Shown: positions 24,961-38,440, counted from the first letter of the stretch. The stretch: DNA of 64,000 nucleotides from Calliopsis andreniformis (GCF_051401765.1 NW_027480463.1:2976001-3040000); one strand, 5' to 3'. Program-made: numbers and translations. Notes: a model not told the origin generated them from the letters alone.

Positions 24961-26214
24961 TCTTCAATCCTCAATCCTCAATTCTCAATCCTCAATGCTC
25001 AATCCTCAATCGTCAATCCTCAATCCCCAATCCACAATCTTCAATCCCCAATCCTCAATCCTCAATCCTCAGTCCTCAATCTTCGATCCTCAATACTCAA
25101 TTTTCAATCCTCAATCCTCAATCCTCAATCCTCAATTCTCAATCCTCAATCCTCAATCTTCAATCCTCAATACTCAATCTGCAATCCTCAATCCTCAGTC
25201 CTCACTCCTCAATCCTCATTCTTCAATCCTCAATTCCGAATCCTCAATCTTCAATCCTCAATCCTCAGTCCTCAATTCTCAATCCTCAATCCTCAATCCT
25301 CAGACCTCAAACATCAATACTCAACCCTCAGTCCTCGTCCTCAATTCGCAACCCTCAATCGTCGATCCTCCATCTTCAATCATCAATATTCAATCTTCAA
25401 TCCTCAATCCTCAATCCTCAATACTCAATCCTCAATCCTCAATCCTCAATCCTCAATCCTCAATCCACAGTCCTCAAACCTCAATCCTGAATCCACAATT
25501 CTGAACCCTCAATATTCAACCCTCAGACTTCAACAATCAGTTGTGAATCCTCAATCCTCAATAGAATATCCTCAATTCACAGGTTTCAATACTCAATACT
25601 CAGCCTGCAATCTTCAAATCTGTATCCACAAACATCAATTCACATCACTCAACCCTCAATATTCAACGCACAACCCTCAACCATCAATACTCAATACTCA
25701 ACCATCAATCCTCAATTCTCAATACTCAATAGAATATCCTGAATTCTCATGGTTCAATACTCAATCCACAATATCCAATAATCAAATCTCAATCCTCAAA
25801 CATCAATTCTCAACACACAATCCTCAACACTCTGTCCTCTCTCTTCAATCCTCCATCCTCAATCCTCAATCCTCAAGCGTCAATCCTCAATCCTCAATCC
25901 TGAACCCTCAATCCTCAGTCCTCAAAACTCAATCCCTAGTCCTCAATCCTGAATCCTCAATCTTCAGCCCTCAGTACTCAACAATCAATTGTCAATCCTC
26001 AGACCTCCATAGAATATCCTCAATTCACAGTTTTCAATACTCAATCCCCATTCTTCAATCTTCAAATCTCAATTAACAAACATCAATACTCATCACTCAA
26101 CACTCAACACTCAGTCCTCAATCTTCAATCCTCAATACTCAATCTTCAATCCTCAATCCTCAATCCTCAATCCTCAATCCTCAATCCTCAATCCTCAATC
26201 CTCAATCCTCAATC
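24961..26214 (+). repeat. Mixed heptamers with A, A2 and A boxes
   Basis: The first half is ordinary heptamers with a B block near 25306. The second half carries an A box (25534-25666), an A2 box (25730-25834) and a type-I A box (25982-26114). The segment from about 25500 to 26070 recurs at about 37172-37740, offset 11,672 bp. Confidence 0.82.
25730..25834 (+). repeat. A2 box, reference copy (15 heptads)
   Basis: A 105-bp block related to the A box: TAGAATA, TCCTGAA, TTCTCAT, GGTTCAA, TACTCAA, TCCACAA, TATCCAA, TAATCAA, ATCTCAA, TCCTCAA, ACATCAA, TTCTCAA, CACACAA, TCCTCAA, CACTCTG. It contains a GAATTC site and is followed by TCCTCTCTCTTCAA. Ten copies occur, nine of them 62 or 63 bp after an A box; the tenth (34979-35083) lacks that partner. 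Confidence 0.86.
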
Positions 26215-27490
26215 TTCAATCCTCAATACTCAATCTGCAATCCTCAATCCTCAGTCCTAACTCCTCAATCCTCATTCTTCAATCCTCAATACCGAATCCT
26301 CAATCTTCAATCCTCAATCCTCAATCCTCAATTCTCAATCCTCAATCCTCAATCCTCAGACCTCAATCATCAATACTCAACCGTCAGTCCTCGTCCTCAA
26401 TGCACAACCCCCAATACTCAATCCTCAATCTTCAATTCTCAATCCTCAATCCTCAATCCTCAATCCTCGGTCCTCAAACCACAATCCTGAATCCTCAATC
26501 CTGAATCCTCAATCGTCAGCCCTCAGTCCTCAACAATCAGTTGTCAATCCTCAATCCTCAAGGGAATATCATCAATTCACAGCTTTCAATACTCAATACT
26601 CAATCTGCAATCTTCAAATCTCTATCCACAAACATCAATTCTCATCACTCAACCCTCAACACTCAGTCTTCAATCCTAAAACCTCAATCCTCAATCCTCA
26701 ATCCTCATTCTTCAATCCTCAACACCCAATCCTCCATCTTCTATCCGCAATCCTCATTCTTCAATCCTCAAAACCCAATCCTCAATCTTCAATCCTCAAT
26801 CCTCAATCCTCAATCCTCAATCCTCAATGTTCAATCCTCAATCCCCAATCCTCAATCTTCAATCCCCAATCCTCAATCCTCAATCCTCAGTCCTCAATCT
26901 TCGACCCTCAATACTCAATCTTCAATCCTCAATCCTCAATCCTCAATCCTCAATCCTCAATCCTCAATCCTCAATCCTCAATCCTCAATCTTCAATCCTC
27001 AATAATCAATCTGCAATCCTCAATCCTCAGTCCTCACTCCTCAATCCTCATTCTTCAATCCTCAATACCGAATCCTCAATCTTCAATCCTCAATCCTCAA
27101 TCCTCAATTCTCAATCCTCAATCCTCAATCCTCACACCTCAAACATCAATAATCAACCGTCAGTCCTCGTCCTCAATCCACAACCCCCAATACACAATCC
27201 TCAATCTTCAATTCTCAATCCTCAATCCTCAATCCTCAATCCTCGGTCCTCAAACCACAATCCTGAATCCTCAATCCTGAATCCTCAATCTTCAGCCATC
27301 AGTCCTCAACAATCAGTTGTCAATCCTCAATCCTCAAGGGAATATCATCAATTCACAGCTTTCAATACTCAATACTCAATCTGCAATCTTCAAATCTCTA
27401 TCCACAAACATCAATTCTCATCACTCAACCCTCAACACTCAGTCTTCAATCCTCAATCCTCAATCCTCAATCCCCAATCCTCAATCCTCA
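26215..27490 (+). repeat. 776-bp tandem pair
   Basis: A boxes at 26534-26666 and 27310-27442 are 776 bp apart. The flanks upstream (from 26215 and 26991), including a CAATACCGAATCC patch and a B block, match at the same offset. Both A boxes have GGGAATATC and TTCACAGCTTTC. Confidence 0.85.
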
Positions 27491-28795
27491 ATCCTCAATC
27501 CTCAATCTTCAATCCTCAATACTCAATCTTCAATACTCAATCCTCAATCCTCAATCCTCAATCCTCATTCTTCAATCCTCAACACCCAATCCTCAATCTT
27601 CAATCCTCAATCCTCAATCCTCAATTCTCAATCCTCATTCCTCAATCCTCAGACCTCAAACATCAATACTCAACCCTCAGTCCTCGTCCTCAATCCGCAA
27701 CTCTCAATCGTCGATACTCAATCTTCAATCATCAATATTCAATATTCAATCCTCAATCCTCAATCCTCAATACTCAATCCTCAATCCTCAATCCTCAATC
27801 CTCAATCCTCAATCCCCAGTCCTCAAACCTCAATCCTGAATCCACAATCCTGAACCCTCAATATTCAACCCTCAGACTTCAACAATCAGTTGTGAATCCT
27901 CAATCCTCAATAGAATATCCTCAATTCACAGGTTTCAATACTCAATACTCAGCCTGCAATCTTCAAATCTCTATCCACAAACATCAATTCTCATCACTCA
28001 ACCCTCAATATTCAACGCACAACCCTCAACCATCAATACTCAATACTCAACCATCAATCCTCAATTCTCAATACTCAATAGAATATCCTGAATTCTCATG
28101 GTTCAATACTCAATCCACAATATCCAATAATCAAATCTCAATCCTCAAACATCAATTCTCAACACACAATCCTCAACACTCTGTCCTCTCTCTTCAATCC
28201 TCCATCCTCAATCCTCAATCCTCAAGCGTCAATCCTTAATCCCCAATCCTCAACCTTCAATCCCCAATCCTCAATCTTCAATCCTCAGTCCTCAATCTTC
28301 GATCCTCAATACTCAATCTTCAATCCTCAATCCTCAATCCTCAATCCTCAATCCTCAATCCTCAATCCTCAATCCTCAATCTTCTATCCTCAATACTCAA
28401 TCTGCAATCCTCAATCCTCAGTCCTCACCCCTCAATCCTCATTCTTCAATCCTCAGTACCGAATCCTCAATCTTCAATCCTCTCTCCTCAATCCTCAATT
28501 CTCAATCCTCAATCCTCAATCCTCAGACCTCAAACATCAATACTCAACCGTCAGTCCTCGTCCTCAATCCACAACCCCCAATACTCAATCCTCAACCTTC
28601 AATTCTCAATCCTCAATCCTCAATCCTCAATCCTCGGTCCTCATTCTTCAATCCTGAAAACCCAATCCTCAATCTTAAATCCTCAATCCTCAATCCTCAA
28701 TCCTCAATTCTCAATCCGCAATACCCAATCCTCCATCTTCTATCCGCAATCCTCAATCCTCAATCCCCAATCCTCAATCCTCAATCCTCAATCCT
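27491..28795 (+). repeat. Early copy of the 1,293-bp unit
   Basis: Matches 29335-30639 at an offset of 1,844 bp. It holds a B block near 27650, an A box (27883-28015) and an A2 box (28079-28183). It then shares with that unit a distinctive run with GTACCGAATCC and CTTCTATCC. The match ends near 28795. Confidence 0.83.
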
Positions 28796-29039
28796 CTGAC
28801 CTCAAACAGCAGTACTCTACCCTCAGTCCTCGTCCTCAATCCACAAACATCAATCCTCAATCCTCAATCTTCAATCATCAATATTCAATCTTCAGTCCTC
28901 AATCCTCAATCCTCAATTCTCAATCCTCAATCCTCAATGTTCAATCCGCAATACCCAATCCTCCATCTTCTATCCGCAATCCTCAATCCTCAATCCTCAA
29001 TCCTCAATCCTCAATCCTCAATCTTCAATCCTAAATCCT
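28796..29039 (+). repeat. Variant B block region with CTCTGACC
   Basis: This starts with a B-block variant (CTCTGACC, AACAGCAGTACTCTACCC) found again near 31795, 36359 and 54128. It is followed by the CTTCTATCCGC form of the C motif. No A box is present. Confidence 0.75.
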
Positions 29040-32000
29040 CAATCCTCAATCCTCAATCTTAATCTTCAATCCTCAGTACTCAATCTTCAATCCTCAATCC
29101 TCAACCCTCAATCCTCAATCCTCAATCTTCAATCCTCAATACTCAATCTTCAATCCTCAATCCTCAATCCTCATTCTTCAATCCTGAAAACCCAATCCTC
29201 AATCTTAAATCCTCAATCCTCAATCCTCAATCCTCAATCCTCAATCCTCAATCCTCAATGTTCAATCCGCAATACCCAATCCTCAATCTTCTATCCGCAA
29301 TCCTCAATCCTCAATCCCCAATCCTCAATCCTCAATCCTCAATCCTCAATCTTCAATCCTCAATACTCAATCTTCAATACTCAATCCTCAATCCTCAATC
29401 CTCAATCCTCATTCTTCAATCCTCAACACCCAATCCTCAATCTTCAATCCTCAATCCTCAATCCTCAATTCTCAATCCTCATTCCTCAATCCTCAGACCT
29501 CAAACATCAATACTCAACCCTCAGTCCTCGTCCTCAATCCGCAACTCTCAATCGTCGATACTCAATCTTCAATCATCAATATTCAATATTCAATCCTCAA
29601 TCCTCAATCCTCAATACTCAATCCTCAATCCTCAATCCTCAATCCTCAATCCTCAATCCCCAGTCCTCAAACCTCAATCCTGAATCCACAATCCTGAACC
29701 CTCAATATTCAACCCTCAGACTTCAACAATCAGTTGTGAATCCTCAATCCTCAATAGAATATCCTCAATTCACAGGTTTCAATACTCAATACTCAGCCTG
29801 CAATCTTCAAATCTCTATCCACAAACATCAATTCTCATCACTCAACCCTCAATATTCAACGCACAACCCTCAACCATCAATACTCAATACTCAACCATCA
29901 ATCCTCAATTCTCAATACTCAATAGAATATCCTGAATTCTCATGGTTCAATACTCAATCCACAATATCCAATAATCAAATCTCAATCCTCAAACATCAAT
30001 TCTCAACACACAATCCTCAACACTCTGTCCTCTCTCTTCAATCCTCCATCCTCAATCCTCAATCCTCAAGCGTCAATCCTTAATCCCCAATCCTCAACCT
30101 TCAATCCCCAATCCTCAATCTTCAATCCTCAGTCCTCAATCTTCGATCCTCAATACTCAATCTTCAATCCTCAATCCTCAATCCTCAATCCTCAATCCTC
30201 AATCCTCAATCCTCAATCTTCTATCCTCAATACTCAATCTGCAATCCTCAATCCTCAGTCCTCACCCCTCAATCCTCATTCTTCAATCCTCAGTACCGAA
30301 TCCTCAATCTTCAATCCTCTATCCTCAATCCTCAATTCTCAATCCTCAATCCTCAATCCTCAGACCTCAAACATCAATACTCAACCGTCAGTCCTCGTCC
30401 TCAATCCACAACCCCCAATACTCAATCCTCAACCTTCAATTCTCAATCCTCAATCCTCAATCCTCAATCCTCGGTCCTCATTCTTCAATCCTGAAAACCC
30501 AATCCTCAATCTTAAATCCTCAATCCTCAATCCTCAATCCTCAATTCTCAATCCGCAATACCCAATCCTCCATCTTCTATCCGCAATCCTCAATCCTCAA
30601 TCCCCAATCCTCAATCCTCAATCCTCAATCCTCAATCCTCAATCTTCAATCCTCAATACTCAATCTTCAATACTCAATCCGCAATCCTCAATCCTCAATC
30701 CTCATTCTTCAATCCTCAACACCCAATCCTCAATCTTCAATCCTCAATCCTCAATCCTCAATTCTCAATCCTCATTCCTCAATCCTCAGACCTCAAACAT
30801 CAATACTCAACCCTCAGTCCTCGTCCTCAATCCGCAACTCTCAATCGTCGATCCTCAATCTTCAATCATCAATATTCAATCTTCAATCCTCAATTCTCAA
30901 TCCTCAATACTCAATCCTCAATCCTCAATCCTCAATCCTCAATCCTCAATCCCCAGTCCTCAAACCTCAGTCGTGAATCCACAATCCTGAACCCTCAATA
31001 TTCAACCCTCAGACTTCAACAATCAGTTGTGAATCCTCAATCCTCAATAGAAAATCCTCAATTCACAGGTTTCAATACTCAATACTCAGCCTGCAATCTT
31101 CAAATCTCTATCCACAAACATCAATTCTCATCACTCAACCCTCAATATTCAACGCACAACCCTCAACAATCAATACTCAATACTCAACCATCAATCCTCA
31201 ATTCTCAATACTCAATCCTCAATCCTCAATCTTCAATCCTCAATACTCAAACTTCAATCCTCAATCATCAATCCTCAATCCTCAATCCTCAATCCTCTAT
31301 CCTCAATCGTTAATCTTCAATCCTGAATACTCAATCTTCAATACTCAATCCTCAATCCTCAATCCTCAATCCTCAAGCGTCAATCCTCAATCCCCAATCC
31401 TCAATCTTCAATCCCCAATCCTCAATCCTCAATCCTCAGTCCTTAATCTTCGATCCTCAATACTCAATCTTCAATCCCCAATCCTCAATCCTCAATCCTC
31501 AATCCTCAATCCTCAATCTTAATCTTCAATCCTCAGTACTCAATCTTCAATCCTGAATCCTCAACCCTCAATCCTCAATCCTCAATCTTCAATCCTCAAT
31601 ACTCAATCTTCAATCCTCAATCCTCAATCCTCATTCTTCAATCCTCAAAACCCAATCCTCAATCTTAAATCCTCAATCCTCAATCCTCAATCCTCAATCC
31701 TCAATCCTCATTCTTCAATCCTCAACACCCAATCCTCAATCTTCAATCCTCAATCCTCAATCCTCAATTCTCAATCCTCATTCCTCAATCCTCTGACCTC
31801 AAACAGCAGTACTCTACCCTCAGTCCTCGTCCTCAATCCACAAACATCAATCCTCAATCCTCAATCTTCAATCATCAATATTCAATCTTCAGTCCTCAAT
31901 CCTCAATCCTCAATTCTCAATCCTCAATCCTCAATGTTCAATCCGCAATACCCAATCCTCCATCTTCTATCCGCAATCCTCAATCCTCAATCCCCAATCC

Positions 32001-32134
32001 TCAATCCTCAATCCTCAATCCTCAATCCTCAATCTTCAATCCTCAATACTCAATCTTCAATACTCAATCCTCAATCCTCAATCCTCAATCCTCATTCTTC
32101 AATCCTCAACACCCAATCCTCAATCTTCAATCCT
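29040..32134 (+). repeat. 1,293-bp unit array, first location
   Basis: One full unit spans 29347-30639 and a longer variant unit (1,390 bp) spans 30640-32029. The first has an A box (29727-29859) and an A2 box (29923-30027). The second has an A box (31020-31152) but no A2: after 31210 it continues in ordinary heptamers. The whole segment recurs at 50084-54471 with one additional 1,293-bp unit. Confidence 0.87.
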
Positions 32135-35100
32135 CAATCCTCAATCCTGAATTCTCAATCCTCATTCCTCAATCCTCAGACCTCAAACGTCAATACTCAA
32201 CCCTCAGTCCTCGTCCTCAATCCGCAACTCTCAATCGTCGATCCTCAATCTTCAATCATCAATATTCAATCTTCAATCCTCAATTCTCAATCCTCAATAC
32301 TCAATCCTCAATCCTCAATCCTCAATCCTCAATCCTCAATCCCGAGTCCTCAAACCTCAATCGTGAATCCACAATCCTGAACCCTCAATATTCAACCCTC
32401 AGACTTCAACAATCAGTTGTGAATCCTCAATCCTCAATAGAATATCCTCAATTCACAGGTTTCAATACTCAATACTCAGCATGCAATCTTCAAATCTCTA
32501 TCCACAAACATCAATTCTCATCACTCAACCCTCAATATTCAACGCACAACCCTCAACCATCAATACTCAATACTCAACCATCAATCCTCAATTCTCAATA
32601 CTCAATCCTCAATCCTCAATCTTCAATCCTCAATACTCAAACTTCAATCCTCAATCATCAATCCTCAATCCTCAATCCTCAATCCTCAATCCTCAATCGT
32701 TAATCTTCAATCCTGAATACTCAATCTTCAATACTCAATCCTCAATCCTCAATCCTCAATCCTCATTCTTCAATCCGCAACACCCAATCCTCAATCTTCA
32801 ATCCTCAATCCTCAGTCCTCAATTCTCAATCCTCAATCCTCAATCCTCAATCTTCTATCCGCAATCCTCAATACTCAATCCTCAATCCTCAATCCTCAAT
32901 CATCAATCTTCAAAGCTCAATACTCAATCTTCAATCCTCAACCTCAATCCTCAATCCTCAATCCTCATTCTTCAATCCGCAACACCCAATCCTCAATCTT
33001 CAATCCTCAATCCTCAGTCCTCAATTCTCAATCCTCAATCCTCAATCCTCAGACCTCAAACATCAATTCTCAACCCTCAGTCCTCGTCCTCAATCCACAA
33101 CCCTCAATCCTCGATCCTCAATCTTCAATCATCAATATTCAATCTTCAATCATCAATCTTCAATCCTCAATACTCAATCCTCAATCCTCAATGTTCTATC
33201 CTCAATACGCAATCCTCAATCTTCAATCCTCAATCCTCAATCCTCAATCCTCAATCCTCAATCCTCAATCCTCAATCTCAATCTTCAATCCTCAGTACTC
33301 AATCTTCAATCCTCAATCCTCAATCCTCAATCCTTAATTCTCAAGATACAATCCTCAATACTCAATCTTCAATCCTCAATCCTCTATCCTCAATCCTCAA
33401 TCCTCAATCCTGAATCCTCAATCGTCAGTCTTCAATCCTCAATACTCAATCTTCAATCCTCAATGCGCAATACTCAATACTCAATCCTCATTCTTCAATC
33501 CTCAATAGCCAATCCTCAATCTTCAATCCTCAATCCTCAATCCTCAATCCTCAATCCTCAATCTTCAATCCTCAATCCTCAATCCTCAATCCTCAATCCT
33601 CAATCTTCAATCCTCAATACTCAATCTTCAATCCTCAATCCTCAATCCTCAATCCTCAATCCTCAATCCTCAATCATCAATCGTCAAGCTTCAATCCTCA
33701 ATACTCAATCTTCAATACGCAATACCCAATCCTCAATCTTCAATCCTCAATCCTCAATCCTCAATCCTCAATCCTCAATCCTCAATCCTCAATCTTCAAT
33801 CCTCAGTCCCAAATCCTCAATCTTCAATACTCACTCCTCAATCCTCAATCTTCAATCCTCAATACTCAGTCTTCAATCCTCAATCCTCAATACTCAATCC
33901 TCAATCCTCAATCCTCATTCTGCAATCCTCAATACCCAATCCTCAATCTTCAATCCTCAATACTCAATCCTCAATTCTCAATCCTCAATCCTCAATCCTC
34001 AATCCTCAATCCTCAATCCTCAATCCTCAATGTTCAATTTTCAATCCTCAATACTCAATCTTCAATCCTCAATCCTCAATCCACAATCCTCAATCCTCAA
34101 TCCTCAATCCTCAATCCTCAATCCTCAGACCTCAAACATCAATACTCAACCCTCAGTCCTCGTCCTCAATCCACAACCATCAATCCTCAATCCTCAATAT
34201 TCAATCATCAATATTCAATCTTCAGTCCTCAATCCTCAATCCTCAATCCTCAATCCTCAATCCTCAATGTTCAATCCGCAATACCCAATCCTCAATCTTC
34301 TATCCGGAATCCTCAATACTCAATCCTCAATCCTCAATCCTCAATCATCAATCTTCAAAGCTCAATACTCAATCTTCAATCCTCAATCCTCAATCCTCAA
34401 TCCTCAATCCTCATTCTTCAATCCGCAACACCCAATCCTCAATCTTCAATCCTCAATCCTCAGTCCTCAATTCTCAATCCTCAATCCTCAATCCTCAGAC
34501 CTCAAACATCAATTCTCAACCCTCAGTCCTCGCCCTCAATCCACAACCCTCAATCCTCGATCCTCAACCTTCAATCATCAATATTCAATCTTCAATCCTC
34601 AATCTTCAATCCTCAATACTCAATCCTCAATCCTCAATGTTCTATCCTCAATACGCAATCCTCAATCTTCGATCCTCAATCCTCAATCCTCAATCCTCAA
34701 TCCTCAATCCTCAATCTCAATCTTCAATCCTCAGTACTCAATCTTCAATCCTCAATCCTCAATCCTCAATCCTTAATTCTCAAGATTCAATCCTCAGTAC
34801 TCAATCTTCAATCCTCAATCCTCTATCCTCAATCCTCAATCATCAACCCTCAATCCCCAATCCTCAATCTTCAATCCTCAATCCTCAATCCTCAATCCTC
34901 AGTCCTCAATATTCAACACAAAACCCTCAACCATCAATCTCAATACTCAACCATCAATCCTCACTTCTCAATACTCAGTAGAATATCCTGAATTCTCATG
35001 GTTCAATACTCAATCCACAAAATTCAATAATCAAATCTCAATCCTCAAACATCAATCCTCAACACTCAATCCTCAATACTCAGTCCTCTCTCTTCAATCC

Positions 35101-35300
35101 TCAATCCTCAATCCTCAGTCCTCAAACCTCAATCCTCAATCTTCAATCCTCAATCCTCAATCCTCAATCCTCAATTCTCAATACTCAACCCTCAATCTTC
35201 AATTCTCAATCCTCAATCCTCAATCCTCAATCCTCAGTCCTCAAACCACAATCCTGAATCCTCAATCCTGAATCCTCAACCTTCAGCACTCAGTCCTCAA
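32135..35300 (+). repeat. Mixed modules with an internal 1.44-kb repeat
   Basis: An A box lies at 32410-32542. A segment near 32760-32845 recurs at 32963-33050 (offset 202 bp). The stretch 32853-33391 recurs at about 34299-34833, first 1,446 and then 1,439 bp away, and includes a distinctive TTAATTCTCAAGAT string at about 33333 and 34772. From 33391 to 34299 there are only ordinary heptamers and a B block. An orphan A2 box lies at 34979-35083. Confidence 0.8.
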
Positions 35301-36500
35301 CAATCAGTTGTCAATCCTCAATCCTCAAAGAATATCATCAATTCACAGCTTTCAATACTCAATACTCAATCTGCAATCTTCAAATCTCTATCCACAAACA
35401 TCAATTCCCATCACTCAACCCTCAACACTCAGTCTTCAATCCTCAATCCTCAATCCTCAATCCTCAATCCTCATTCATCAATCCTCAACACCCAATCCTC
35501 AATCTTCAATCCTCAATCCTCAATCCTCATTTCTCAATCCTCAGACCTCAAACATCAATACTCAACCCTCAGTCCTCGTCCTCAATCCGCAACTCTCAAT
35601 CGTCGATCCTCAATCTTCAATCATCAATATTCAATCTTCAATCCTCAATTCTCAATCCTCAATACTCAATCCTCAATCCTCAATCCTCAATCCTCAATCC
35701 TCAATCCTCAATACTCAATCTTCAATCCTCAATCCTCAATCCTCAATCCACAATCCTCAATCCTCCATCCTCAATCTTCAATCCTCAATACTCAATCTGC
35801 AATTCTCAATCCTCAGTCCTCACTCCTCAATCCTCATTCTTCAATCCTCAATACCGAATCCTCAATCTTCAGTCCTCAATCCTCAATCCTCAATTCTCAA
35901 TCCTCAATCCTCAATCCTCAGACCTCAAACATCAATACTCAACCGTCAGTCCTCGACCTCAATCCACAACCCCCAATACTCAATCCTCAATCTTCAATTC
36001 TCAATCCTCAATCCTCAATCCTCAATCCTCGGTCCTCAAACCACAATCCTGAATCCTCAATCCTGAATCCTCAATCTTCAGCCCTCAGTCCTCAACAATC
36101 AGTTGCCAATCCTCAATCCTCAAGGGAATATCATCAATTCACAGCTTTCAATACTCAATACTCAATCTGCAATCTTCAAATCTCTATCCACAAACATCAA
36201 TTCTCATCACTCTACCCTCAACACTCAGTCTTCAATCCTCAATCCTCAATCCTCAATCCTCAATCCTCAATCCTCATTCTTCAATCCTCAACACCCAATC
36301 CTCAATCTTCAATCCTCAATCCACAATCCTCATTTCTCAATCCTCAATCCTCAATCCTCTGACCTCAAACAGCAGTACTCTACCCTCAGCCCTCGTCCTC
36401 AATCCACAAACATCAATCCTCAATCCTCAATCTTCAATCATCAATATTCAATCTTCAGTCCTCAATCCTCAATCCTCAATCCTCAATGTTCAATCCGCAA
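35301..36500 (+). repeat. Two A boxes about 796 bp apart, one with a base lost
   Basis: The A box at 35301-35432 is 132 bp: CTCAAAGAATATC has one base fewer than CTCAAGGGAATATC or CTCAATAGAATATC elsewhere. The A box at 36096-36228 is full length and starts TTGCCAA. B blocks lie near 35542, 35919 and 36359. Confidence 0.82.
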
Positions 36501-37205
36501 TACCCAATCCTCCATCTTCTATCCGCAATCCTCAATCCTCAATCCTCAATCCTCAATCCTCAATCCTCAATCTTCAATCCTCAATACTCAATCTTCAATC
36601 CTCAATCCTCAATCCTCAATCCTCAATCCTCATTCTTCAATCCTCAAAACCCAATGCTCAATCTTCAATCCTCAATCCTCAATCCTCAGTTCTCAATCCT
36701 CAATCCTAAATCGTCAGACCTCAAACGTCAATACTCGACCCTCAGTCCTCGTCCTCAATCCACAACCCTCAATCCTCGATCCTCAATCTTCAATCATCAA
36801 TATTCAATCTTCAATCCTCAATCCTCAATCCTCAATACTCAATCCTCAATCCTCAATGTTCCATCCTCAATACGCAATCCTCAATCTTCAATCCTCAATC
36901 CTCAATCCTAAATCCTCAATCCTCAATCCTCAGTCTTAATCTTCAATCCTCAGTACTCAATCTTCAATCCTCAATCCTCAACCCTCAATCCTCAATCCTC
37001 AATCTTCAATCCTCAATACTCAATCTTCAATCCTCAATCCTCAATCCTCATTCTTCAATCCTCAAAACCCAATCCTCAATCTTAAATCCTCAATCCTCAA
37101 TCCTCAATCCTCAATCCTCAATCCTCAATGTTCAATCCGCAATACCCAATCCTCAATCCTGAATCCACAATTCTGAACCCTCAATATTCAACCCTCAGAC
37201 TTCAA
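36501..37205 (+). repeat. Heptamers without an A box
   Basis: Ordinary units with a B block near 36717, a C motif near 36858 and the CTTAAATCC patch also seen near 29210 and 31660. No gene-like sequence. Confidence 0.75.
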
Positions 37206-37786
37206 CAATCAGTTGTGAATCCTCGATCCTCAATAGAATATCCTCAATTCACAGGTTTCAATACTCAATACTCAGCCTGCAATCTTCAAATCTGTATCCA
37301 CAAACATCAATTCTCATCACTCAACCCTCAATATTCAACGCACAACCCTCAACCATCAATACTCAATACTCAACCATCAATCCTCTATTCTCAATACTCA
37401 ATAGAATATCCTGAATTCTCATGGTTCAATACTCAATCCACAATATCCAATAATCAAATCTCAATCCTCAAACATCAATTCTCAACACACAATCCTCAAC
37501 ACTCTGTCCTCTCTCTTCAATCCTCCATCCTCAATCCTCAATCCTCAAGCGTCAATCCTCAATCCTCAATCCTGAACCCTCAATCCTCAGTCCTCAAAAC
37601 TCAATCCCTAGTCCTCAATCCTGAATCCTCAATCTTCAGCCCTCAGTACTCAACAATCAATTGTCAATCCTCAGACCTCCATAGAATATCCTCAATTCAC
37701 AGTTTTCAATACTCAATCCCCATTCTTCAATCTTCAAATCTCAATCCACAAACATCAATTCTCATCCCTCAACCCTCAACACTCAG
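37206..37786 (+). repeat. A, A2, A cluster; copy of 25534-26114
   Basis: A box 37206-37338, A2 box 37402-37506 and type-I A box 37654-37786. Start spacings (196 and 252 bp) are identical to those at 25534, 25730 and 25982. The offset between the clusters is 11,672 bp. Confidence 0.86.
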
Positions 37787-37919
37787 TCCTCAATCTTCAA
37801 TCCTCAATCATCAATCCTCAATCTTCAATCCTCAACACTCAATCTTCAATCCTCAATCCTCAATTCTCAATCCTCAATGCTCAATCCACAATCGCCAATC
37901 CTCAATCCTCAATCCTCAA

Positions 37920-38440
37920 TCCTCGGTCCTCAAACCACAATCCTGAATCCTCAATCCTGAATCCTCAACCTTCAGCTCTCAGCCCTCAACAATCAGTTGT
38001 CAATCCTCAATCCTCAAGGGAATATCACCAATTCACAGCTTTCAATACTCAATACTCTATCTGCAATCTTCAAATCTCTATCCACAAACATCAATTCTCA
38101 TCACTCAACCCTCAACACTCACTCTTCAATCCTCAATCCTCATTCTTCAATCCTCAAAACCCAATCCTCAATCCTCAATCCTCGGTCCTCAAACCACAAT
38201 CCTGAATCCTCAATCCTGAATCCTCAACCTTCATCCCTCAGTCCTCAACAATCAGTTGTCAATCCTCAATCCTCAAGGGAATATTATCAATTCACAGCTT
38301 TCAATACTCAATTCTCAATCTGCAATCTTCAAATCTCTATCCACAAACATCAATTCTCATCACTCAACCCTCAACACTCAGTCTTCAATCCGCAATCCTC
38401 AATCCTCAATCCTCAATCCTCATTCTTCAATCCTCAACAC
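37920..38440 (+). repeat. Second 259-bp tandem pair, each with an A box
   Basis: A boxes at 37990-38122 and 38249-38381 are 259 bp apart. The lead-in TCCTCGGTCCTC begins at 37921 and 38180. The 37-heptad period equals that of the unrelated pair at 18719. Confidence 0.84.

Noticed and set aside
26827..28239. Open frame of 470 codons
   Set aside because: Spans parts of two different higher-order repeats and contains two A boxes and one A2 box in one arbitrary frame. Nothing suggests selection on protein.
33463..34776. Open frame of 437 codons
   Set aside because: Pure heptamer translation; a frame of different phase overlaps it from 34637.
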